Positions 1-7,865 of a DNA stretch of 25,878 nt are shown piece after piece. Under the pieces are notes generated by a model, which saw nothing but the letters and a program-made list of their open reading frames with translations, made no database searches and was not told the origin of the DNA. Position 1 is the stretch's first letter; each line of letters starts with the position of its first letter. This DNA is from JBIKLM01 sp044375105 (GTDB taxonomy: Bacteria > Planctomycetota > UBA1135 > GCA-002686595), in NCBI GenBank assembly GCA_044375105.1, contig JBILNK010000044.1, forward strand, positions 1 through 25,878. The letters run 5' to 3'. The position numbers and the translations under genes are program-made.

Positions 1-936
1 CCCGTGCCGGGGGCGCGGCTCGCACGGCCCGTGCCGGGTTCGCAGGGCGGGAGGATCCCGCAGGCCATCCGCCGAGCGTCGCTTGGAACCGCCTCCGGAG
101 CAACGCGGGGCGGGTGGAGAGAAGGGGCGCCCCAGGATCCTGAGCGGGACAGCGGCTCGAGTCCCGAGCCTCGCCCGGCGGACGCCGCCGGTCACGGACT
201 GGCCAGCCAAAGCGATGGGGGGGGCGTTGACGAGCGAGGGCTCAAGCCTGGCCAGGGATGGCGAAAACCGACCCCGCAAAACCCCGGAGAACCAACGGGC
301 TGAGGCTGCGGGGAGCCTGCCCGCTGGCGGACCGACGCGCAGCGGCGGCGAGGGCGGAAGCACCGGAGCGCCGCCCCAAGCAAAAATCGGGGGTCTTGAG
401 GAATTCGTGTGGGTGCAATCCCTGTGGGCAGCGGCTGTCGAAACACAACGGGGCCGCTCCTGGCTGTGGACCTCCAGGGGGCCCTTGCGCCCCGTCGCCA
501 CTCGCGCCGCCCCCTGGCGGAGGCGCGGCGGCGCTATCGGCGACGCAGCCTCAGGGCCTCGGCGGGCCCTTTAGCAGTGGATTGCCAGACTAGTGGCCGA
601 AAGAGGCCCTGTCCAACTGCCCACCCGAGCTGCGCGTGAGCTGGCTTTGCGAGGCACACAGCGACCAACACGAACTGGAGAAGGGCCAAATTTACCGCCC
701 TCAGGGCCTTCCCGCTCTGCGAGGGCGGGCCCGCATTGCGCAGGGCGAGAGTCGCACGCCGATCGAAGGCTTCCGCTCAAGGGGGACACCGGAAGAATCG
801 GGCTGGCACTCCGACCCGCACCCGGCGCCGGGCAGGTGCCCCCCGCGCCAGCCCGCAGCGGTCGGGGGCGCAGCCCCGAGACTGCAACTCAAGATCGGTT
901 GGCTGGCGTATCGAGCAGCCCGCGATCGCTTCGAGC
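1..936. other. Long stretch with no supportable gene
   Basis: I find no credible gene here. Open frames exist on both strands, as expected in G+C-rich DNA, but their translations are Arg/Pro/Ala/Gly-rich, low in hydrophobic core residues, and match no family I recognise. The first 38 bases contain an 11-base direct repeat, CCCGTGCCGGG, at 1-11 and 28-38. A short G+C-rich hairpin lies near 862-879, downstream of the response regulator, but it has no T-tract and I do not call it a terminator. An unrecognised structured RNA cannot be excluded by eye. Confidence 0.5.
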
Positions 937-1602
937 TCAGCCATCCGATCCGGGAACCCCGCCCTCTTGGCTATCTACCCAGCGCATCGCTCGCCTCAGC
1001 AATTCGGTGTGGTTCGCCAGTCCATACTTCTCCTTGATTCGCGCGCAGTAGACCTGCACTGTCTTCACACTGATCCGCAGGCTATCCGCGATCTGTTTGG
1101 TTTCCTTGCCCTCGCCCAGCAGTCTGAAGACCTCCAACTCGCGATCGCTGAGTTTTGCCCCCTGCTCCGTAGCGCGTCCCTGCACCAGGAACTTCTCCGT
1201 CACGAGGCTCTTGAAGTCTGCGCTGATGTAGATCCTGCCGGCCAAGACCTCTCGGACAGCAAGCAGGATCTTCTTCGTGGTATCCCGTTTGCTGAGGTAG
1301 CCGCGAGCCCCGGCGCGGATCGCGCGCTCGGCATAGGTCAGTTCATCGTACATGCTGAGAACCAATGACATACAATCTGGGGCTACATGCTTGATCTGCT
1401 TGACCAGGTCGAGACCCGAACCTGATGGCAAGGCGATATCCACGATGACCAGGTCGGGCTGCTCCTCTTTGATGCGATAGAGAGCCATCTCGAGGGTCTC
1501 CGCGTCACCGCAGACCTGCAGATCCGTCTGCTGGTTCAGCAGGCCTGACAGCATCTCCCTGACCAGTGGGTGGTCATCGACGATGAAGATTCGGTGAGAC
1601 AT
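937..1602 (-). CDS. NarL/FixJ-type response regulator with LuxR HTH domain
   Basis: This is a 221-residue two-domain DNA-binding response regulator. The receiver domain spans about residues 3-120, with acidic pair D9-D10, phosphoacceptor D55 in 'VIVDIALPSGSG', and the conserved Lys at K105 in 'GYLSK'. The LuxR-type helix-turn-helix covers about 151-210, with 'LSDRELEVFRLL' and 'IADSLRISVKTVQVY'. I chose ATG 1602 because the receiver fold begins directly after it; an in-frame start 45 bases upstream would add 15 residues inside the kinase gene. One base separates this ATG from the kinase stop codon, so the two are almost certainly co-transcribed and translationally coupled. By family, phosphotransfer from the kinase would drive dimer binding to DNA. 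The divergent efflux operon is the obvious candidate target, by position only. Confidence 0.93.
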   Translation of the reverse strand: MSHRIFIVDDHPLVREMLSGLLNQQTDLQVCGDAETLEMALYRIKEEQPDLVIVDIALPSGSGLDLVKQIKHVAPDCMSLVLSMYDELTYAERAIRAGARGYLSKRDTTKKILLAVREVLAGRIYISADFKSLVTEKFLVQGRATEQGAKLSDRELEVFRLLGEGKETKQIADSLRISVKTVQVYCARIKEKYGLANHTELLRRAMRWVDSQEGGVPGSDG

Positions 1603-1603
1603 G

Positions 1604-2848
1604 TCAGCTGATCGAGGTAAGCATCGCTGGATCTGGGTGTTCATCACGCTTTTCTACGAAGAGCCGCATTCCGCGCTGTAGGCGCTCGATGCCGAAGGTG
1701 GCCGGGATCATGTCAGCCCGGTAGCGCATGATGCTGAGGCCCATACCATCGCCAGAAACCGCATCCGGATGGAAGCCCGACCCATCATCCTCGATCGATA
1801 GCCGGACTCGGTCAGGTTCCTGCGTCAGGCGAATCTCGATCTTCTTGGCTCGTCCGTGTCGAATCGCGTTGCGTACCGCTTCCTGCGCAATGCGGAATAG
1901 GTGGACGGTGGCACTCGAGTCGTTGATCAGCACCTGCTCAGGCAAAATCAGCCGACAATCAACCCCTTGATCGCTGGATGTCGTCTTGGCGAGCTCTGCC
2001 AGTGCTGTCATCAGTCCTTCGGCATCCAGCTCTACTGGTGCCAAGCCGCGAGCCAAGCTGCGCGAAAGGCCGATCGATTGCTCGAGCATGGTCACCAACC
2101 GGTCGGCTTCCGCCGCCCTGGTCCCAGATGAACTCTCCAGGTTGCGGCTCAAGATCTGGGCCGCCATAGCCGTGGCCGTCAGGTGTTGGCAGAGGCTGTC
2201 GTGCAGGTCGTTGCCTACCCGTCGCTGCTCGCGCTCGCTGACCTCGAGCAGCATGGCCTCGACGCGGCTGCGCTCCTCGATCTCGCGCTGCAGGTCCGAC
2301 GTCCTGCGAGCGACGATGCCCTCCAGGTTGATATGGGTCGACCTGAGCTCGTTCACGAGAAGGACGACCGCCAGGTAGAAGATGCTCGAGATGATGAAGT
2401 TCCAGAGCAAGGCTAGGTCGCTGTCGTAGCCTACTCCGCTGGCTAGGTCGCCGCCCTGGGAGAGGACCACGGCCAGCAAGGAAAAAAAGACACCGCTGCG
2501 CAGGCCGACAAGCAACGTCGCAAAACCGGTCGGAAGCAGATAGAAAACAGAAAAAAGCAGTTCGTACCCGGTCAAGAAGTCGAGCAGGGCTACCAGGAGC
2601 ACCGCAGTGCCACAGGCCACGGCGATATGGCGTTGGCTCCCTGTCGAGCGCCCGATGGGGGAGGGAAGCCAGCGCGACTCGAGGGCTGGAAGCACATGTT
2701 GAACGCCACCGCTGCGGAACGCACGCCTCCAGTCGTCGCTAGATCTCGGTAGCGCCCGGCGCGGGGAGGGGGGAGAGGAGCGCATGGGATGGGCAGGAGG
2801 GGGGCGGCATGGCGCCAGCACTCGATGGTTTGGGAGCCCGAGCAACAT
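1604..2848 (-). CDS. Membrane sensor histidine kinase (HisKA_3 / NarX-like)
   Basis: This is a 414-residue sensor kinase if read from ATG 2848. About 70 Pro/Arg/Ser-rich residues come first, then four hydrophobic helices between about 74 and 167 with no large periplasmic domain. A short coiled linker follows, then a HisKA_3 dimerisation domain whose phospho-His is H216 in 'NDLHDSLCQHL'. The HATPase domain has an N-box near N327 ('EAVRNAIRHG'), a G1 box 'DDGSGF' (354-359) and a G2 box 'GDGMGLSIM' (366-374). It should phosphorylate the regulator encoded one base downstream. The stimulus is unknown; the compact membrane sensor suggests a membrane or membrane-soluble cue. The start is uncertain: ATG 2785 or GTG 2695 would remove much of the unusual N-terminus, and the Shine-Dalgarno signals are weak for all three. 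Confidence 0.9.
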   Translation of the reverse strand: MLLGLPNHRVLAPCRPPPAHPMRSSPPSPRRALPRSSDDWRRAFRSGGVQHVLPALESRWLPSPIGRSTGSQRHIAVACGTAVLLVALLDFLTGYELLFSVFYLLPTGFATLLVGLRSGVFFSLLAVVLSQGGDLASGVGYDSDLALLWNFIISSIFYLAVVLLVNELRSTHINLEGIVARRTSDLQREIEERSRVEAMLLEVSEREQRRVGNDLHDSLCQHLTATAMAAQILSRNLESSSGTRAAEADRLVTMLEQSIGLSRSLARGLAPVELDAEGLMTALAELAKTTSSDQGVDCRLILPEQVLINDSSATVHLFRIAQEAVRNAIRHGRAKKIEIRLTQEPDRVRLSIEDDGSGFHPDAVSGDGMGLSIMRYRADMIPATFGIERLQRGMRLFVEKRDEHPDPAMLTSIS

Positions 2849-3050
2849 AGCCCCAGTCTCTACACGTTGGCGGTGCTCGGGGAGATTTCGGTGCCCTCGA
2901 CAAACTCGGAGGATCTCAGAGGAGGGGAAAGGCGGCTAACACTCACGGTTGTGTAGGAGCTGCCCCTACACGGGCGTTGCCCGGGTTCCGACACGAGAGC
3001 GGCAGGCGAGCCGACAAGCGCGAGCCAGGACCTCAGGGCAGTCTAGGGTC
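2849..3050. promoter_or_regulatory. Divergent control region between the sensor kinase and the efflux operon
   Basis: About 200 bases separate the kinase start from the adaptor ATG, and both operons must be transcribed outward from here. I see no convincing -35/-10 pair on either strand. The most distinctive element is the inverted repeat at 2951-2971, annotated separately. An adaptor reading frame can be opened as far back as GTG 2949, but that start would lie within two bases of the palindrome and give a basic, unfolded-looking N-terminus. I therefore treat this stretch as untranslated control DNA. Confidence 0.55.
2951..2971. promoter_or_regulatory. Perfect 7-7-7 inverted repeat, candidate operator
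   Basis: Two perfect 7-base arms, GTGTAGG and CCTACAC, are separated by AGCTGCC. The element sits 80 bases upstream of adaptor ATG 3051 and about 100 bases upstream of the kinase start, between two divergent operons. NarL-family regulators bind paired inverted heptamers, so a site for the adjacent response regulator is plausible. The centre spacing here differs from the classical NarL 7-2-7 layout. A simple RNA hairpin in the leader is the alternative. Confidence 0.4.
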
Positions 3051-4295
3051 ATGGACCAGCAGAGCCCCCAGACCCGCAGTCTTCCCGCACTCCATCGCCG
3101 ACCGCAGCAGCCGCGCTCCCAGCGGTCGACCGCAGGCAGCGACTTGGGACCATCGAGCCTTGGAGGGCCGAGGACGAAGGGCAGCGACCGGTCAGGCTAC
3201 GCCAGGGCCGCCTGGGGTTTGATGGCAGCTCTCGCGGGAGCGCTCCTGACAGCATGCTCGCAGGCACGCAGCGACAGCCCGGCCAGCGAGACCCCAGCCA
3301 GCTACCGGGCGGTGCACCCTTCGATCGAGACCGTCGTGGAACCCCATCGCTTCGTAGCTCAGCTCACGGCTCACCGGCACGTCGAGCTCCGCGCGCGGGT
3401 TGGCGGGTACCTGGCCGAAATCCTGGTCGATGAGGGGGCGGCCGTCTCGGAAGGCCAGTGTCTGTTCAAGATCGATGATCGACCGGCCCAGGTTGCCCTG
3501 TCCGCTGCGCAGGCGCGCCTGGGCCAGGCCCAGGCGGATCGGCGCCTCAAGGAGATCGAGTTGGAGAACCGCCAGCAGCTCCTGGCCAAGGGGATGATCT
3601 CTGACCGTGAGATCGAAATCGCCCAAGCGAACCTCGATGCCGCGAGCGCAGCCTGCGAAACCGCGGAGGCCGAGGTAGAGACGGCCAGGATTCAGGTCGA
3701 GCACACCAGCATCCGCGCCCCATTCACCGGTCGGTTGAGCCGGATCCGACTCAAGTCGGGCAGCCTGCTCGAGGAGGGGGATCTCCTCAGCATCCTGGTG
3801 GATGACAGTCAGATCTTGGCGTACTTCCGGGTGCCTGAGTCCAGATTCAGGAGGCTGGCTGCGGTCGGCCTGGGGCTCGAGAGCCAGGTCATGGCGTTGG
3901 AAACGGGGGCGCTGGGCGAAGGCCACCCAGGCACGATCGATTCGATCGAGTCGATCGTCAGTACCGAGACCGGAACCCGTACCCTGCGGGCACGCTTCGA
4001 CAACAGCACGGGTGCCTTCAGTCATGGGGGGACTGCTCGGGTGGAACTGCAGGAGGAGCACACCGGGATGATGACCTTGCCCAGCAGTGCCGCCTTCGAA
4101 GTCCAGCATCGACACTTCATCTATCTGGTCTCTCCGGATGGTGCCGTTCACTCCCGGCCCGTGAAGCCCAGATTGCTGCTCGAACAGGCGCTGGTCATCG
4201 AACCGGATCTCGATCCAGACTCTGTAGTCCTGATCGAAGGCATCCAGCTCGTCCGGGAGGGACAGAGGATCATTCCCCTGCTAGATGAGACCTGA
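3051..4295 (+). CDS. RND efflux periplasmic adaptor (membrane fusion) lipoprotein
   Basis: This is the periplasmic adaptor that bridges an RND pump and a TolC-type channel. Read from ATG 3051 it has 414 residues. A hydrophobic stretch ends in the lipobox 'LLTAC' with lipidated Cys at residue 69. Two lipoyl half-motifs lie at about 111-143 ('GGYLAEILVDEGAAV') and 218-246 ('IRAPFTGRLSRI'), flanking an alpha-helical hairpin at about 147-216. Beta-barrel and membrane-proximal domains follow. The order matches the AcrA/MexA family. The start is doubtful, because 68 residues before the Cys is long for a signal peptide. TTG 3144 would leave 37 residues before the Cys and may be the true start. It is first in an efflux operon, but an unusual gap of about 400 bases separates it from the pump gene. 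Confidence 0.9.
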   Translation: MDQQSPQTRSLPALHRRPQQPRSQRSTAGSDLGPSSLGGPRTKGSDRSGYARAAWGLMAALAGALLTACSQARSDSPASETPASYRAVHPSIETVVEPHRFVAQLTAHRHVELRARVGGYLAEILVDEGAAVSEGQCLFKIDDRPAQVALSAAQARLGQAQADRRLKEIELENRQQLLAKGMISDREIEIAQANLDAASAACETAEAEVETARIQVEHTSIRAPFTGRLSRIRLKSGSLLEEGDLLSILVDDSQILAYFRVPESRFRRLAAVGLGLESQVMALETGALGEGHPGTIDSIESIVSTETGTRTLRARFDNSTGAFSHGGTARVELQEEHTGMMTLPSSAAFEVQHRHFIYLVSPDGAVHSRPVKPRLLLEQALVIEPDLDPDSVVLIEGIQLVREGQRIIPLLDET

Positions 4296-4691
4296 AGGCC
4301 CGGCCTCCCCAAGTTGCACGAGCCACAGCTCGCGCATGACAACACGCGAAGCAGCAGCCCTGTCGTGATGCAGGCCCCCATACAGCAGTAGGTCGACCCA
4401 AAGCGATTCCCGGCCGTTAGCCGCACCTGCATCGAGGACGGCCAGGTCATCGGGAGCGACAAGGCATGGCCGCGAGTAGCGGACGGCGGTGAGTCGTGAC
4501 GTGCTCATTGATTCTGTCCCGCAGTCCGGATCGTCGACGGCCTGGGCCGCGGGCCCAGAGACCCACGGGGTGTGCTGCCACGCCTTGAAGTCGATCTCCG
4601 CATTCACACGCCTACCAAGAGCCGGCGCAAGGCGCACCTCCACCCCAGCTATCCTGAGAATTCCAGCGGAAGGGATCTAATTAGCAAGACC
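4296..4691. other. Unexplained gap between adaptor and pump genes
   Basis: Nearly 400 bases lie between two genes that normally abut. No plus-strand frame shows a recognisable protein. The pump frame stays open back to 4572, but those 40 extra residues are polar and unlike an RND N-terminus. On the minus strand a frame from GTG 4643 to stop 4281 encodes 120 residues, including 'VVMRELWLVQLGE'. It overlaps the adaptor 3' end by 15 bases and could be a small gene or a decayed remnant; I recognise no family. A second promoter for the pump, or a leftover of an insertion, are other explanations. Confidence 0.4.
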
Positions 4692-7600
4692 ATGCAAACG
4701 AAGAGCCTGATCGACCGGCCCGTGCAGGCCTCCGTCATCTCCATATTTCTGGTGTTGCTCGGGCTGCTGGCGCTGGCAACGCTACCACGGGCTCAGTTTC
4801 CTGCGATCGCGCCGCCGGAGGTAAACGTAACGGTCGAATACACCGGAGCCAATGCGGAAACTGTCACGAAGGCCGCCATCGTTCCACTCGAGCGCTCGAT
4901 CAACGGCGTTCCAGGCATGAAGTACATGTCGTCGGATGCGGGGAACGATGGCGTAGGGGTCATTCAGGTGATTTTTGAGGTCGGAACGGATCCGGACGTC
5001 GCTGCGGTGAATGTCCAGAACCGGGTCGCGTCCGTGACCGGAGAGCTACCAGAAGAGATCATCAAGAACGGGGTCAAGATCGCCAAGGAGGAGAACGCGA
5101 TGCTGATGTTCATCGGCCTCTACAGCGATGATGGAAGTGTAGACGAGAAGTTCTTGTACAATTTCGCGGACATAAATCTGTTGGCGGAAATCAAGCGCAT
5201 CCCCGGCGTCGGCTACGCAGACATCGTCGGCGCCAAGGAGTACGCCATGCGGGTCTGGCTCGACCCAGAACGGCTCGCGGCCTTCGACCTCGGGGCTGGG
5301 GACATCATCGCGGCGATCCAGGCCAATAGCCTGGAGGCGGCACCAGGTAAGTTGGGAGAGAACTCAGACAGAGCGGGTTCTCTACAGCAATACGTCGTGC
5401 GCCATCGGGGCAAGATCGCTCGCGAAGAAGACTTCAGGCAGATTCCCGTCAGGACGGGCGACGAAGGGCAGGTACTTCGCTTGGGGGATGTGGCTGAGCT
5501 CGAGTTCTCGACGACGTACTTCGACGTGGAAGCCAAGCTGGATGGTCATCCGACGGCAACGATACTGCTCAAGCAGCTCCCGGGGTCGAATGCCAATCAA
5601 GTGATTCAGGATGTCAAGAATCGTCTGGCTGAGCTGGCTGCTGAGCGATTCCTCCCCGGCATGCACTATACAGTGACTTACGACGTCTCCAGGCTCTTGG
5701 AAGCTTCGGTAGCGCAGGTCGTCAAGACCCTGCTGGAAGCGTTCCTGCTGGTCGCCTTGGTGACATTCGTATTCCTGAAGGAGTGGCGTGCCACCGCGAT
5801 CACGCTGATCGCCGTTCCCGTGTCGTTGATCGGCAGCCTGATCGCAGTGAAGCTGCTGGGGTTCTCCCTGAACCTGATCACCCTGTTCGCGGTCCTGCTC
5901 TCGATCGGTATCGTGGTGGACAACGCGATCGTCGTCGTCGAGGCGATCGAGAGCAAACTGCGTCATGGGGCGACGTCCGTGCCCGATGCTGCGCGGGAGA
6001 CAATGCAAGAAATCCGTACTGCGATCATCTCCATCACCCTGGTGATGTCTGCGGTATTCATACCTGTCGCATTCCTGGGGGGGCCCGCCGGGATTTTCAT
6101 GCGCCAATTCTCCCTGACGATGGCCTCGGCGATCGTGCTGTCGGGAATCGTCGCCCTGACACTGACGCCAGCCTTGTGTGCTCGCTTCATGCGAGCTACA
6201 GCGGCGCACCCTGTCGAAGCGGGCATCCTCGGGAAGGCGCTGGGCGGATTCGAGCGGATGTTCACCCGCTGTACCGGCTGGTATACGGCCTCCTTGGAGC
6301 CATTCATCCGCCGTCGGGCCGTAACCGTGGTCCTGCTATTGGCCTGCGTCGTCGGGGCCGTGGGCACGCTCCGTAGTCTCCCCGTGGGTTTCATCCCGCA
6401 GGAAGACGCCGGCGTGTTCTACGCCAGCGTCACAAGCCCTCCCGGCAGCAGCCTGGAGTACACCAAGGCGGTCGTCGACCAGATTCAGGCAGCCGTCGAA
6501 GGACTGGAGGGAATCGCCTCCATCGTCACTCTGGCTGGAACGAACGTCTTGTCCGACGGAACGGGGGCAACCTATGGCACCGTCCAGTTCGCACTGGAGG
6601 ACTGGAGCGAGCGGCAACCGATCGGAGCGATCATGGAAGCTGTCTCACAACGTATCGTGCACATCAAGTCGGCTGCGATCGAGCTCTTTCCCCCTCCAAC
6701 GGTGCCCGGTTACGGGAACGCCAGTGGCTTCGAGCTGCGAGTATTGGACCGCACCGGATCCGGTGACCTGGCCCGGATGCAATCTGCCATCGACCGCTTC
6801 ATTCAGGACCTGCGCGGGGCCCCGGAGATCGGATCGGCATTCACCATATTCGAATCGACATTTCCACAGTACGTGCTCGATATCGACCTCGAACTGGCCA
6901 GCCGCCGAGGTATCGACCTAGAGGACGTGCTTGCAGAGTTGCAGGTGCTCCTGGGTGGCGAGTACGCTGTCAACTTCATCCGCTTCGGACAGCTCTACAA
7001 GGTCATGGTGCAGGCCAAGCCCGAGTATCGGCGCACGCCGGAAGACCTGCTGGCCGTTCACGTTCGCAGCGAGTCAGGCGGCCTGGTGCCCTTGGGTGAC
7101 TTCGTCCAACTGGAACGTTCCTACGGAGTCGATCAGGTCACCCGCTACAACATGTACCCATCGGCCGAGGTCAATGGATCGCCAGCACCCGGAAGCAGCA
7201 GCGGCGAGGCGATTCGTGCCATCGAGCGGGTCGCCCAGAGCAGCCTGCCCCCGGGGTATGGGATCGACTGGGCAGGCATGACCAAGGACGAGGTCGAAAC
7301 CGGTGGTCAGTCGGTGTGGATCATCGGCATCTGTCTGGTTTTCGTTTACCTCTTGCTGGCCGCTCAGTACGAGAGCTTCCGCCTGCCGCTACCGGTCATG
7401 CTCTCCCTGCCTGGCGGGCTCCTGGGAGCAGCCGGTGCCCTGGCCGTGCTCGGACTGGAGAACAACATCTACGCCCAGGCAGCGATCCTCATGCTGATCG
7501 GACTGCTCGGCAAGAATGCGATCCTGATCGTGGAGTTCGCCAGCCAGAGCCAACGCCGCGGCCTGGCCAGGGAGATCGCGGCCAGGGACGGAGCCGCCGC

Positions 7601-7865
7601 TCGCTTCCGAGCGATCGTGATGACGTCGTTGGCGATGATCGCCGGATTGCTGCCCCTGCTGTTCTCCAGTGGGGTCGGGGCGATCGGGAATCGGACCGTC
7701 GGCGGGAGTGCCTCCGGAGGGATGTTCGTTGGGACGCTCCTGGGCCTGTACCTCGTACCCGGTCTGTACGTGCTATGCGCATCGCGCACGAGCCGCAGAC
7801 CCGCCGAGCGGGAAGTGCCGGTGGATGGTGCGCTGCGCGGCGCAACCGCTGAGGGCGTAGCGTGA
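4692..7865 (+). CDS. RND-family multidrug efflux pump (AcrB/HAE1-like)
   Basis: This inner-membrane, proton-driven transporter has 1057 residues, close to AcrB length. It begins at ATG 4692 with the typical short cytoplasmic N-terminus before TM1 ('FLVLLGLLALATLP'). Two large periplasmic loops follow TM1 and TM7. TM4 carries 'GIVVDNAIVVVE', with D410-N411 where AcrB has D407-D408. TM10 carries 'GLLGKNAILIVEFA', with K941 matching AcrB K940. The segment 'GFIPQED' (567-573) is the usual start of the second loop. The Asn is the odd point, because D408 is essential in AcrB, although a single Asp occurs in heavy-metal RND pumps. A possible Shine-Dalgarno GGAAGGG (4668-4674) is 17 bases from the ATG, which is long. 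The stop overlaps the next start by four bases (GTGA). The substrate is unknown. Confidence 0.95.
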   Translation: MQTKSLIDRPVQASVISIFLVLLGLLALATLPRAQFPAIAPPEVNVTVEYTGANAETVTKAAIVPLERSINGVPGMKYMSSDAGNDGVGVIQVIFEVGTDPDVAAVNVQNRVASVTGELPEEIIKNGVKIAKEENAMLMFIGLYSDDGSVDEKFLYNFADINLLAEIKRIPGVGYADIVGAKEYAMRVWLDPERLAAFDLGAGDIIAAIQANSLEAAPGKLGENSDRAGSLQQYVVRHRGKIAREEDFRQIPVRTGDEGQVLRLGDVAELEFSTTYFDVEAKLDGHPTATILLKQLPGSNANQVIQDVKNRLAELAAERFLPGMHYTVTYDVSRLLEASVAQVVKTLLEAFLLVALVTFVFLKEWRATAITLIAVPVSLIGSLIAVKLLGFSLNLITLFAVLLSIGIVVDNAIVVVEAIESKLRHGATSVPDAARETMQEIRTAIISITLVMSAVFIPVAFLGGPAGIFMRQFSLTMASAIVLSGIVALTLTPALCARFMRATAAHPVEAGILGKALGGFERMFTRCTGWYTASLEPFIRRRAVTVVLLLACVVGAVGTLRSLPVGFIPQEDAGVFYASVTSPPGSSLEYTKAVVDQIQAAVEGLEGIASIVTLAGTNVLSDGTGATYGTVQFALEDWSERQPIGAIMEAVSQRIVHIKSAAIELFPPPTVPGYGNASGFELRVLDRTGSGDLARMQSAIDRFIQDLRGAPEIGSAFTIFESTFPQYVLDIDLELASRRGIDLEDVLAELQVLLGGEYAVNFIRFGQLYKVMVQAKPEYRRTPEDLLAVHVRSESGGLVPLGDFVQLERSYGVDQVTRYNMYPSAEVNGSPAPGSSSGEAIRAIERVAQSSLPPGYGIDWAGMTKDEVETGGQSVWIIGICLVFVYLLLAAQYESFRLPLPVMLSLPGGLLGAAGALAVLGLENNIYAQAAILMLIGLLGKNAILIVEFASQSQRRGLAREIAARDGAAARFRAIVMTSLAMIAGLLPLLFSSGVGAIGNRTVGGSASGGMFVGTLLGLYLVPGLYVLCASRTSRRPAEREVPVDGALRGATAEGVA

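Noticed and set aside
1..38. Start of a tandem repeat or CRISPR-like array
   Set aside because: Only two copies of an 11-base unit are present, the flanking bases diverge, and no third unit follows.
83..574. Plus-strand open frame of 163 codons in the left gap
   Set aside because: Its residues are Arg/Gly/Ala/Pro-rich with no motif, no good ribosome-binding site and overlapping rivals in other frames.
862..880. G+C hairpin downstream of the response regulator as a terminator
   Set aside because: The stem is imperfect and no T-tract follows on the minus strand, so termination there is unsupported.
3192..4151. Minus-strand open frame of 319 codons
   Set aside because: It is antisense to the efflux adaptor, which has both lipoyl motifs and a lipobox in order on the plus strand.
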